Source: Pyronema omphalodes (lineage: Eukaryota > Ascomycota > Pezizomycetes > Pezizales > Pyronemataceae). From it: a DNA stretch of 64,000 nt. Position numbers and translations under genes: made by a program. Numbering within the stretch: position 1 is the stretch's first letter; every line of letters begins with the position of its first letter. Of the stretch, positions 55,086-64,000 are shown one piece after another. Under the pieces are notes generated by a model, which saw only the letters and a list, made by a program, of their open reading frames with translations, made no database searches and was not told where the DNA came from. Where the stretch lies: the NCBI GenBank assembly GCA_024516155.1, contig JAJJXM010000015.1, positions 888,824-952,823 of the forward strand. Direction: 5' to 3'.

Positions 55086-55557
55086 TGTGAACCTGGGCAC
55101 AGCTTTGACTATGCAGAGGCTTATCCGATTGTATCTCTAGTGCTTCGTCCTCAGTGTTGACAGACACTTCGTTCCCAAGAACAGACAGACACTTCGTTCC
55201 CAAGAACTAATAGAGCTTATCCAAAGATAAAGCTAGGAAGAGAATTAATCGATCACAGGCGGAATAAACTTAAGGGTTGTCTTCGGAGGTATTCGTTGGT
55301 GATAATAGGTATCGTCGCGTAGAGGATCAAATGGTTGATGATGGAGGAGAGAGAGGGAAGACAAAGGCTCTTTTATAGACTTTCGTCTACAAGTTCGCCC
55401 AGACTTCCTAGGGAACCAATTTCCAAACTGAGCCTATGAGATAAGACAAGAGTCATTTCTGAGACGCATCTGCTGATAGATTGCATCATACGAAGTGCGT
55501 AATCATATTGATTACTTGCTTGCATGATGCTTGCTATCCTCAGACTAATCCTTGACA
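55086..55557 (-). repeat. Probable solo LTR of a Ty1/copia-type element
   Basis: Sense strand (minus) starts TGTCAAGGATTAGTCTGAGG and contains TATAAAAG (55377-55370) followed by a TCTCCTCC start region. It carries a tandem repeat of GTTCTTGGGAACGAAGTGTC (55164-55208) and ends GTTCACA. Flanks CTCCT (55081-55085) and TTCCT (55558-55562) agree at four of five bases, a possible decayed target duplication. No internal region adjoins it. Confidence 0.6.
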
Positions 55558-56069
55558 TTCCTCTCTGTACTACCGCACCTTCCAATCAGGTGTCAGGGTT
55601 ATGAGTCATATGGGAGGGCAACTCCGCTTGACTGCATAATGCATGAACTCCTCTGACAAATAACATGTGAGTCATTTATCTTGTGAGTCGTGCTATCATA
55701 GATCTCCCTAGAGAATCTCGATTGCGAATGGAGGAATCTGACATCATAAGGCATCCATGCCCTACCGCAGTGGATCACTCCGACACATTCCTGTGTGATG
55801 TCATTATGGCTCCACCTGCGCGCACTTGCGCGCAGCCACACCCTGGTGTGGATGCATCTCTTCCACCGAGACAACCACACGGCAACGGCGACCCCCCCCC
55901 CTGCATTCTCAACAACGAGCACCGAAACCCCCGGTTTTCTCATCGGATTCGGATTCGCAGCACTCTGTTACGTTATTCTCTGAGTTTTCAGGGAATTCTA
56001 CGTTGTTTTTGTGGACTTTTGTCGCAAAATCAGAGTTTTCACGAGTTTTGGCTTACCCCACCTCACGAA
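55558..56069. other. Unassigned sequence upstream of ORF K
   Basis: No gene seen. It holds GCGCGCACTTGCGCGC and CACACCCTGGTGTG hairpins (55815-55850) and, nearer K, repeated GAGTTTTC motifs (55981, 56030) that resemble the LINE-b/d 5' UTR. It may be the 5' UTR of a third LINE or the promoter of K. Confidence 0.35.
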
Positions 56070-56227
56070 ATGTCGCCAAAACAACGACAGAACAACGCCC
56101 AACGATCGAAACGGTCCGGAAACGCGTACAATGTTCTAGCCGACCTTCCTCATGATGGATCTAATCCTACTTTCGATGGAAGAGATGGAGAAGTTGATGA
56201 AGTTGATGGAAACATCGCTGGAAAACC
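56070..56227 (+). pseudogene. ORF K, first 52 codons (split by copy I)
   Basis: Begins MSPKQRQNNAQRSKRSGNAY at ATG 56070, followed by VLADLP and an acidic stretch. The reading frame is cut at 56227 by Ty3-1 copy I. The 5-bp repeat AAACC lies on both sides, and the frame continues at 62248. K is the only coding sequence here not clearly assigned to an element. Confidence 0.7.
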
Positions 56228-56402
56228 TGTCAGGGACACGAGAACGGACGTTCAAGGGACACACTGAACACTACCGGAAAGAGGGACTAGGCAGGTTCCG
56301 GAACGGGGAACGGCAGGACAAGGACCGAAGTGCTCGTCAGACGGACGGCACACTAAACAGGGACAGGCACAAGGACAAGAGTGACGTAGGACTTAGGAGA
56401 AG
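56228..56402 (-). repeat. Copy I 3' LTR remnant (175 bp)
   Basis: Matches the outer (U5-side) end of the D LTR from TGTCAGGGACACG to ACTTAGGAGAAG, then joins pol at GGTTTGTCTGGG. The start-region and U3 are missing. Confidence 0.92.
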
Positions 56403-59400
56403 GTTTGTCTGGGTATAACTGGTGAAATCTCTCAGCGGCCTCAGTTTCGGATAGGTTCGTTTCCGGTTCCCAGGTTGGAGAGTCATGGCCGGTCCACTTG
56501 ACGAGGTACTGCAGGTTTCCTCTTGACCAACGGCTATCCAGAATTTCGTCCACGAACCATTCTTCTTCGCCGTCTACTACTACCGGTAGGGGCGGTGGAA
56601 TAATCTGGCCAGGGAGGGGGTCCGAAGGGGCTGGGTTTAGTAGGGACACGGGGAAGGTCCTGTGGTGTTTCATGGTCTCCGGTATGTCCAATTCATAGGC
56701 GTGGGATCCAATAGGCCGTAACACGGTGAAGGGGCCTAGGTGTTTATTTTCTAGTTTCTTTGAGGGGCGGCGGGTTCTTAGGTTGCGGGCGTCCAGCCAT
56801 ACCAGGTCTCCTGGTTTGAAGACCGGCGCGGGGAGTCGGGAATTGTCGGCGGCTTCTATGTGGCGGGCTTGGGCGTATTTCATTTCCGAACGTAAGACGT
56901 CATGGATGTGTGACATCCTTTCCGCTACCTCGTTCGCTTTCACTTCCTCAGGGTTGTCGGTCCTGATTTCCAGTTCGAAAGAGCACTTGGGGTGTCGACC
57001 ATATATAGCGTAGAACGGAGACAGCGACGTTGTATCCGATACTTGGTTATTTGCAGCAAATTCTGCCAGTGGTAAAAATTTCTTCCAATCGTCTTGTAAA
57101 TAACAGACGTACGCGCGGAGATATTGCTCCGTAACCGCGTTAATTCTCTCTGTTTGGCCGTCGGTTTGGGGATGAAAGGCCGTACTCGTGGCAATTTCGA
57201 TACCCATGCAATTCGCCAAGTGTTTCCAGAAATGGGCCACAAATTGCGGACCGCGGTCGGACACTACTGTGTCTGGCAGGCCGTGTAGTTTAAACACATT
57301 TTCCAGGAAGAGTTGCGCGAAGCCTTCTGCGTCTATCGTGGAATGGCAGGGCACCAAGTGCCGCTGTTTCGTTAGTCGGCAAACGATCGCACATATTGCG
57401 TCGAAGCCTTCTGATGTCGGTAGTCCAGTAACAAAATCCACCGATATATTCTGCCAAGGGTGGTGCGGAACCGGTAGGGGCTTCAGGGTTCCATAGGGTG
57501 CGTGGCGGGTAGCCTTTGTTCTTTTACAGGTGTGGCAATTCCGGACGAATTGGTCCACATCTTTTCTCATCGAGGGCCAGTAATAATTCCTGGCGAGGAG
57601 TTCGAAAGTCTTCGCACGGCCCGGGTGTCCCATGGTGGGGGGGTCGTGGTGATCTTGCAGTAGTTTCAATCGTAGCTTATCCAGCGCGGGTACATAGAGG
57701 CAATCTCGGTAGTACAATCTGTTTTCCAACACGGAACAATCGGCGAGCGATATGTCCTTACAGATTTGTGTGCCATCTTCCAGCATTCCCAACACTCGGT
57801 TGGGGAATGGATCTGTCTTGTAGCCCTCTGTGAACAGGAGGTCTACTTCGGAAGGTGCGAGTTTCATTGGCGGGGTCATGCATAACTGAAAGTTCTGTGG
57901 CTTCAGAACAGCTTGCTGGTTCGCCAGTATGCGTTCGTCTCCCTCTTCCGGGAGGTCGGCGGCTCTTCTTGTCAGGGCGTCCGGTTTTCCTCCCAACGTA
58001 CCCGGTCGATAGGTGATCACAAAGTTAAACCGAGACAGGAACTCGGACCAGCGTGCTTGTCGTCTATTCAGCAGCTTTGTCGTCATAAAGTATTCAAGAT
58101 TCTTGTGATCCGTCAATACTTTTATAGGGAAGGCGGAGCCCTCTAAGTGGGGACGCCATTCCTCAAAACAACGAACTATCGCCAGTAGTTCCTTGTCGTA
58201 GATTTCGTAGTTACATTCTGCCGGGGAATGCTTCTTGGAATAAAATGCGACGGGGTGTAACACGTTATCGTCGTCGTATTGTGATAAAACTCCAGCAGAC
58301 ACATAGTCAGATGCGTCTGTTTCTACTACAATCGGTTTCTCGTAGTCGAAGTGCTTGAGAATCGGTGCTGATGTAAATGCATCCTTCAGTCGGTCGAAGG
58401 CGCTCTGCTGATCTTTACCCCAGACAAAGGGGATTGCTTTACCATCTTTCTTTTTGGTCAGAGCTGTAAGCGGGGAGACCACTTTTGAGTAGTCTTTGAT
58501 AAATCTTCGGTAGAAATTCGCGAAGCCCAGGAACTCTTGGACCTGTTTCAAATTGGTTGGTTCCTTCCAATCTCTCACTGTGGCTACTTTGGAATCCATC
58601 ATGCGCGCGCCGTCGCGGCCGATGTTGTAGCCCCGGTACTGTACTTCTGCCTTAGCAAACTTACACTTCTCTGGCTTCAAGTGCAGTTTTTCTTCTTTGA
58701 GTCGTTCCAAGATCTTTCGGACGTGTGCGGTGTGATCGGGCTTTGTTTCGGAGAATACGAGGATATCGTCCAAGTATGCCGTACAAAACTGGTCTAGGTA
58801 TGGTCTCAGGACATCATTTATAAATGCCTGGAAATCGGCAGGCGCGTTGGTGAGCCCAAAGGGCATCACTTTCGATTCAAACAGGCCGTACCGTGTGCGG
58901 AAGGCCGTCTTCCATTCTTCGCCCTCTGCCATTCTGATAAGGTTATAAGCGCTGCGGACATCAAGGGTCGTAAAGTATTGAGCCTTGGAAAGATTCATCA
59001 TCGTTTCCTGAATCAATGGCAGCGGGTACCGGTTCTTTTCGGTACCTTCATTCAGTCTGCGGTAGTCGACACACAGGCGTAGGGATCCGTCTGATTTTTT
59101 CACGAATAATATCGGCGAGGCGGCTGGTGATTGGGAGCGTTGTATGAATCCTTTCTCCAAATTCTCATCGAGCCACGTTTTCAGCGTCTGCAACTCGTTG
59201 CGTGACAGCGAGTATAGCGGGCCAAAGGGGGGGACGAATCCCTCTTTCAGTGGGATCTTGTGGTCGTAGGGTCGGTGCGGGGGGAGTTCCTTCGCGTTGA
59301 CCTCTTTAAATAAATCGAGGTAGTCATGATACTCTTCGGGGGTCATGTCTTTAAGTTCGTCATCCGTGAGGGGGGGCTTGTCTTGTAGGGCGACGGTGAT

Positions 59401-60098
59401 CTCGTCCAACGATAGCGAGAACACTGTCAGGCTTTCGTCTTGTACCATTTCTTTGAAGTCGGAGATGGTTAGACTTGAGATCTCTATTGGGGGTTCTTCC
59501 GGGGGGTCGGGGACCGAGTCTTCTAACTCCGGCATGGGGTTTGTGTCGGGCTCGTGGACAGCGGGAGGGGGCCTCGAGTCCAGGACCTCGACACCGGTTG
59601 TGCTTACAGGCAGCGGGGTGCAGTTCCTTAGGCAGTAATCGGAGTCGAAGCTTACAGTGTTGGAACTGAAGCTTATTGTTACATCGTGTTTCTTCAACCA
59701 GGGGATACCCAACACCACCGGGTAGTGACCCAGCTTGGTGACAAACATAGGAAGGGTTTCCGAGTGACCGTTGATGGTACACTCTACTTGGGCGAGGTGT
59801 GTTATCTTTCCTGAGGATATAGGGCGGCCGTCGATAACTTCGACCGTTCGGGCGGTGGATAGGGGGGTTAGGGGGAGTTTGTGATGGCGGGCGAAATTGC
59901 GGTCAACAAAGGCGATACCAGTGGCGCCGCAGTCAACGAGCGCTACTGTTTTCACGGAGCGGTTATTGGAAAACAAGGAACAGGAGAGGACAAGGTGTTT
60001 GCATTCTAACTTTCCAGTAAAACTTGCGCCCGATAATAGCAATGTATCAGCAATAATAGTATTCCCACCAGCGGCAGAGCCATCTTCTTGCAGCTGGT
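56353..60098 (-). CDS. Pro-Pol polyprotein of copy I (about 1229 aa from first Met), open
   Basis: Intact chromovirus Pol, made as a -1 frameshift extension of Gag. The first Met is at 60042, but the frame is open back to the shift site. Counting from that Met: protease VDCGATGIAF (Asp about 37), RT with LCVDYRRLN and YLDD at about 422-425, RNase H Asp about 575 (ETDASDY), Glu about 615 (DKELLAIV), Asp about 640 (LTDHKNL). Integrase zinc region HHDPP about 797 and CHTC about 837; DDE core VDFVTG about 867, SDRGPQF about 929, DGQTERIN about 962. GPY/F region, then chromodomain about 1162-1215 ([25 protein letters not shown]). The last 14 or so residues are read from LTR sequence because of the deletion. 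All catalytic residues are present. Confidence 0.95.
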
Positions 60099-60111
60099 TT
60101 ATTCTTTTCCC
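60067..60111 (-). promoter_or_regulatory. -1 ribosomal frameshift signal of copy I
   Basis: Sense GGGAAAA (60111-60105), spacer GAATAA with the gag stop (60104-60099), stem arms ACCAGC (60098-60093) and GCTGGT (60072-60067) with a 20-base loop. Pol is open in the -1 frame across this site (GKRINQLQEDGSAAGG). Confidence 0.8.
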
Positions 60112-61445
60112 GACACTTCTTCTTCAGCATCCACTAATTCCACGCTCGCCACTTTAACATTCGTCTTGGCGGGGCACGACGCAGCCATGTGGCCGAGGCC
60201 ACCGCAGTAGAGGCAACGTCCTTCTGATAGGCGGGTCGCGCGCTCCTGTGCCGAAAGTTTCTGACGGGGTCCTTGGGCCGAGGTTTGCTTGCTGGAGGAG
60301 GCGGTGGTGGCTTGGGTAGCGGGGGTGGGGCGACTGGTGGTGGGGGTGGCGGTGGTAGTGGTCTTAACTTGGCCGCGGTTGGTACGCAGCTTGCGGAGGT
60401 TTTCAAGTGCCCTTAATTGGGAGTCCAATTTTTGGCACTGCTCGACGAATTCGTGCATCGTGGTGGTGGGCGGGGCACCAACCAACTTCTCGTGTAGCTC
60501 AAGGGACAGGCCGTTACGCAGGGCATCCATGGTGGCGGCTTCGTCCCAGCCTAACTCTGCGACTAGGCGGGAGAACTCTGCATAGTAGTCCGAAAATTCG
60601 CGGTTGTTCTGTCGGAGGTTTTGTAGTTTGAAACGAGCCGTTGCGCGCTCGTCCGGGTCTCCAAAGGTGCGTTGTAAAATTTTAATGACGTCCTCGACGT
60701 CGTTGAGTTCCCAGCGGTTGCCATTTTCCTTGATATAAGGAAGAATCTGATCCAGGGCGCGTCCGCGGAGGCGGCCCATGGCGTAAGAAATCCGTTTATG
60801 GGGGGTCGGGAAACGTAGTTCATCGCTCACTAACTTGATACGAAGCAAGGAGACAAAGCGGCGGAGGTCCTCCCTGTTGGACCCGTCGAAGGTTGGCGGA
60901 TCCGAGATTTTGTCTCCAGTTACGCGGATGCCGGGGGAGGCGAGTAGCGCGTTGATGAGCTCACGCTGGCGGGTGAGTTCTTTCTCGTAGTAGTGGATTT
61001 CGTTTGTATCGGCTTGCTCCTCCGGGGTTAGGAGGATCTCGGGGTCACGGGGGGGGGGTCTAGGGATTGGTGCGATTATCGCGGGGGCGGGGGCTGCGGC
61101 TGCGGCTGTGGTAGGGGGTGCGGCGGCTCGCGGTGCTGGTTCTGGGCCGTTCGGGTAGACCTGGACGGAGCCAGTCTGGATCACGACAGGGGGAATGGGA
61201 GCCGGGGTGGGAGCTTCCGGAGCGCGGGAGGCGACAGGGCTGGATACCCGAGTGCTGTTACGAGAGCCGGGGGTTTCCGCGAGGTCGTTTAGGAGGTAAC
61301 CCGTGGGGTGGTCCTGAGCGTCTAAAATGGATTGTGCGAGTTGTTTTGTAAAGGTGAGCGGTTCATGGCCGTCGGGGAACTGGGTCATGGCGGCGGCGTT
61401 CATAATTTGTTGCCAGTGGCCTTCGTCAATAAGTTTAATATGCAT
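60099..61445 (-). CDS. Gag of copy I (448 aa), open
   Basis: Starts at ATG 61445 (MHIKLIDEGHWQQ). The frame is open further upstream, but this ATG overlaps the ORF0 stop and is conserved in B, C and D. Pro/Ala-rich linker (residues about 80-150), charged helix (EIHYYEKELTRQRELINALL), capsid-like region with FDGSNREDLRRFVSLL, FGDPDERATARF and NREFSDYYAEFSRLV, then a Thr/Pro-rich stretch and one zinc knuckle CLYCGGLGHMAASC near residue 400. It ends EEVSGKE at TAA 60099-60101 inside the frameshift signal. GWDEA is intact, unlike copies B and C. Confidence 0.93.
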   Translation of the reverse strand: MHIKLIDEGHWQQIMNAAAMTQFPDGHEPLTFTKQLAQSILDAQDHPTGYLLNDLAETPGSRNSTRVSSPVASRAPEAPTPAPIPPVVIQTGSVQVYPNGPEPAPRAAAPPTTAAAAAPAPAIIAPIPRPPPRDPEILLTPEEQADTNEIHYYEKELTRQRELINALLASPGIRVTGDKISDPPTFDGSNREDLRRFVSLLRIKLVSDELRFPTPHKRISYAMGRLRGRALDQILPYIKENGNRWELNDVEDVIKILQRTFGDPDERATARFKLQNLRQNNREFSDYYAEFSRLVAELGWDEAATMDALRNGLSLELHEKLVGAPPTTTMHEFVEQCQKLDSQLRALENLRKLRTNRGQVKTTTTATPTTSRPTPATQATTASSSKQTSAQGPRQKLSAQERATRLSEGRCLYCGGLGHMAASCPAKTNVKVASVELVDAEEEVSGKE

Positions 61446-61677
61446 CCTGGCGGGCTCTGAGGATTGGCTTGAGTCTGATGGTGCGGCGGATGTGCTCCTG
61501 ATAAGTGTAGTCCTGGAGTTGCCAGCGGACCACAAGGTAGCAGTTATTTTCTGCTCGTCGGACGGTTCTTCGCACTGCGCCAGCGAATCTGTCGGGGATC
61601 CCAAAGGTTTCGTATAAGGTGTGCGTTTCAAGAGCTTGCTTTAGTGCGTGGGTCCAGGCAGAACCGGTGCGGTTCAT
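61435..61677 (-). CDS. ORF0, conserved 80-aa leader ORF of copy I
   Basis: Open 80-codon frame MNRTGSAWTHALKQ to RARQDAY between LTR and gag. Its TAA (61437-61435) overlaps the gag ATG (61445-61443) in the string ATGCATATTAA. It differs from the C and D copies at a handful of residues, and length is identical in all three. Basic, no known fold or domain. Confidence 0.65.
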   Translation of the reverse strand: MNRTGSAWTHALKQALETHTLYETFGIPDRFAGAVRRTVRRAENNCYLVVRWQLQDYTYQEHIRRTIRLKPILRARQDAY

Positions 61678-61712
61678 GCGTGTCGGTTAAATAGTTAATC
61701 GATCGAACGTAA

Positions 61713-62242
61713 TGTCAGGGACACGAGAACGGACGTTCAAGGGACACACTGAACACTACCGGAAAGAGGGACTAGGCAGGTTCCGGAACGGGGAACGGCA
61801 GGACAAGGACCGAAGTGCTCGTCAGACGGACGGCACACTAAACAGGGACAGGGACAAGGACAAGAGTGACGTAGGACTTAGGAGAGGAATTCTTTATATT
61901 AGGAGTCAGGAGAAGACACAAGACGTTCGATGGAGAATCTCGACAACGGGGAGGCAAGCCTCCTTATGTACAAAGGGGCGGCCAGCACTCTTGCTGGGCC
62001 GTCATACAATCATCGCTACATGAGCTTCCGTTCTCCATCGATTCAACTGCGACGCCACAGCTCTCCAGCTCGTGGTACGTCATCCATCATCAATCAGTCT
62101 CTCAGTCAACATGGCACGGCACACACAACAACACGACAACACAACGGCAACACAACACGGCAAGACAACGGCACGATGTCGATCAACAACCACGACAACA
62201 TGATGACGCAACACAACGGCTCGTCAGCCGTGTGCCGTGACA
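61713..62242 (-). repeat. 5' LTR of copy I (530 bp)
   Basis: Very close to the D LTR, TGTCAGGG to CCGTGACA on the plus strand. The gag side carries ATCGATCGAACGTAA, the self-primer-like site. Followed by AAACC. Confidence 0.94.
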
Positions 62243-62247
62243 AAACC

Positions 62248-62998
62248 CTTCCAGAGCGTGGTCTTGGCAGGATCACCAGTTCCTTCGGCTTCAACACACC
62301 AGCAACAAGCGACAACTGACCAAAGCCGGTTCAGTACATACCGTCGCAATATTGTATCTGCCATTCATCAGGCAGCCCTGGTTGATGACAATTATGCCTC
62401 CCTTGACCAACTGTTTTATGACAGCTACCCCGAAGTCACTGGAGCCAGCTTCCTGGGGATACAACAGATCCATCAGGACACACAGCGACGCTTCAATACC
62501 CTCGATGAATCCATACGCAACAACAGCGATGCGATACACAGCAGATTCGACGTCATGATGACCAAATTCAACGATCTGCTCGGCGAAAACACGAAGCTGC
62601 GCGCGGCATACGACTCTACACAGGCAGAAACAGCAGCTCTCAAGGCTGCTGTGGACGCCCTGACGAAGAAAATCGACGAACAGCAACAAGTCATTTCGGC
62701 GCCCCCCTCACCGAACCTCACGGCCTCTTCCTCAGCGATGGAAGAGATGACTATGCAACTGTCCGTAGTCCAACATGACATTCAGGATGTCCTGGACGCT
62801 GTTCGCAACCCTCCTGGCAAGAGAAAGCGAAGGGGAAGCGACCAGAACACCGAACCCACCTCACCGACAAACAGAAGACCGGTGAACCACAAACCGAGAG
62901 CGGCATCACCGGTGCGAAGCCTGATGCACTCGAAACATGCGACTACCGCCGCCCAGGACAAGCTTGATGCCCTCAAGCCTATCCACTGCCCCTGCTGA
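62248..62998 (+). pseudogene. ORF K, remaining 250 codons: coiled-coil protein of unknown role
   Basis: Continues K in frame (KP/FQSVVLAGSPVPS). With the first part it makes a 302-codon ORF. Residues about 60-130 are Ser/Gln and helical. About 135-215 form a long heptad-rich coiled coil (FNTLDESIRNNSDAIHSRF, LRAAYDSTQAETAALKAAV). A basic KRKRRGSD patch near 250 could be a nuclear signal, and the end reads HCPC before TGA 62996-62998. No database family is recognised. Its layout (acidic N-terminus, coiled coil, basic C-terminus) resembles LINE ORF1 or a Gag-like protein, but a host gene is possible. LINE-h's tail starts 38 bases later. Confidence 0.65.
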
Positions 62999-63036
62999 GA
63001 CGAACGGATGGAAGACTGTGGAGGCGAAGGCTACAC

Positions 63037-63814
63037 AGATTTATTTATTTATTTATTTATTAACTCATACACGCATCCAACCGTAAGGTTATGGCGGAAT
63101 CTACAGTAAATACAAAATCAAGAAACCCGGGTGTCAGGCCAAGCTCTCACTGGGTATGCCCCAGAGCTTGTCGTTAGGGTGTGGAGTTGTAGACCCCCAA
63201 GGCTCGTTGTGCTTTTGTTCGTCAAGCGTAGTCTGTTCCAGGAGCCCTGTACGCTCGGAGGCCACCTCGCCGGGTCGTTCCCCCATTTCCTCCACCCTTC
63301 CCCTCCCTTTTTTAACCGTTTTTCCACCTTTATTTCCTCCACAAAGCAAAAACAAACAAGCAAAAAGAAAAGAAAAGAAGATATAACTCCCCCGGGTCAA
63401 CGCCCCCCCATCGCACCTCTCTCCCCTGTGCCACTACCCTACTCTACGTCCCTCCCCTCGCCCTTCACCACGCTCCTCCCTCTCGGCTCGCCAGCCATCC
63501 ATCGTCCCACTCCGTCCACTTCGCTCCGCGTCACCATCTCGTACACGCCTCATTCGTGCTCCTCCCGTCCGTCTCCACCGCGTCACTCCTCTCCCTCGAC
63601 TCCTCGCCTCACTTTCATTCCCGTTTCAAAAAGAAAAAAAAAAACACAAGACTCCATTCTCCACAACAACCACGCCTCCGCTCTCCCAGTCTCCCGTCTC
63701 CACTCTCTCCTCGTCATCGTCCGCTTCCTCCATCTCCCCTCTCCCTCGTCTCTCTCTCCGCTCTCGCCTCCCGCTTCTCCCTCCCTCCGTCCTCCTCCTA
63801 CTTCTTTTTATTAT

Positions 63815-63864
<50 letters not shown>

Positions 63865-64000
63865 ATTAGAGGTAACCGCGTGCTCGTCCGTCAGGTCCAG
63901 CAGCGTCCCCCCAGTCTGTTGTCAGCGTAGCAGATGTGTCCTCCTCAGCGGGGAGTTTACTTAACCTTGCGTGAGCCCACTCCGCAGTCGCTATCTTGGT
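63037..64000 (-). mobile_element. LINE-h: 3' end of a Tad-like LINE, runs off the window
   Basis: Minus strand. (TAAA)n tail 63037-63062, conserved hairpin, diverged 3' UTR with pyrimidine-rich plus strand and a 44-base poly-T (63817-63860), then the ORF2 C-terminus (TKIATAEWAHARLSK, DEHAVTSNN), stop at 63861-63859. Relative to LINE-b the ORF2 end has one extra C near 63910. It is more diverged than a, b and d outside the last 40 bases. Confidence 0.85.

Larger units (their letters stand above)
56228..62242 (-). mobile_element. Ty3-1 copy I (gag and pol open, 3' LTR deleted)
   Basis: Minus-strand element of 6015 bp with target duplication AAACC (56223-56227 and 62243-62247). The 5' LTR (61713-62242) is complete. 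The 3' LTR is reduced to 175 bp by a deletion of about 390 bp between two AGGAGAAG motifs, which also removed the pol stop and purine tract. It is the only Ty3-1 copy with ORF0, gag and pol all uninterrupted. Confidence 0.95.

Noticed and set aside
63817..63860. Long poly-T as a transcription terminator.
   Set aside because: It is the sense-strand poly-A block of a LINE 3' UTR on the minus strand.
1..64000. Host single-copy genes, introns, rRNA and tRNA genes.
   Set aside because: All long frames match one of the repeated elements except K. I saw no tRNA-like or rRNA-like sequence and no convincing intron-bearing gene.

Overview
This window is a retrotransposon graveyard from a eukaryote, most likely a filamentous ascomycete fungus. 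I infer this from Ty3/gypsy chromoviruses with 5-bp target duplications, Tad/I-like LINEs that carry APE endonuclease, reverse transcriptase and RNase H, a Ty1/copia-type LTR, and TTAGGG-type motifs. The species cannot be named from the sequence. I see no convincing single-copy host gene, no rRNA or tRNA, and no bacterial feature. One interrupted coiled-coil ORF (called K here) is the only coding sequence that is not plainly part of a recognised element.

Bases 1-24437 hold a nested stack of one chromovirus family (Ty3-1). An old minus-strand copy A (1-1889 and 8312-9211) is split by plus-strand copy B (1890-8311, target duplication GTTTC). An LTR of copy E (9212-9241 and 22041-22542) is split by plus-strand copy C (9242-22035, duplication CGTTC). 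C is in turn split by minus-strand copy D (12798-19202, duplication AAGCC). D has LTRs that look identical, so it is the youngest. E's leader is fused head-on to a minus-strand gag-pol piece, F (22835-24437).

Bases 24438-33206 hold two further chromovirus families in minus orientation: the 3' end of G, then H (25503-32858, LTRs of 1140 and 1098 bp), then J, a second 3' end that shares H's 5' LTR, making a tandem LTR-internal-LTR-internal array. H's LTRs contain repeated CCCTAACCCTA motifs, CACGTG boxes and GATA palindromes.

Bases 33307-55085 are Tad-like LINEs of two families. LINE-a, LINE-b and LINE-c lie head-to-tail on the minus strand. The composite e+d insertion (plus strand, 44298-51878) splits element c/f and is flanked by a 13-bp duplication. 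LINE-g is 5'-complete but cut in ORF2. A copia-type LTR follows at 55086-55557.

Bases 55558-63036 hold K, cut by Ty3-1 copy I (56228-62242, duplication AAACC). Copy I is the only copy whose gag and pol frames are both open. LINE-h closes the window.

How the parts work: Ty3-1 and Ty3-3 both place pol in the -1 frame after gag, with a GGGAAAA heptamer, a stop codon and a stem-loop. Both appear to be self-primed rather than tRNA-primed. Ty3-1 also carries an 80-codon ORF (ORF0) whose stop overlaps the gag start. Both LINE families overlap the ORF1 stop with the ORF2 start. The four LINE 3' ends share an invariant hairpin before a (TAAA)n tail.
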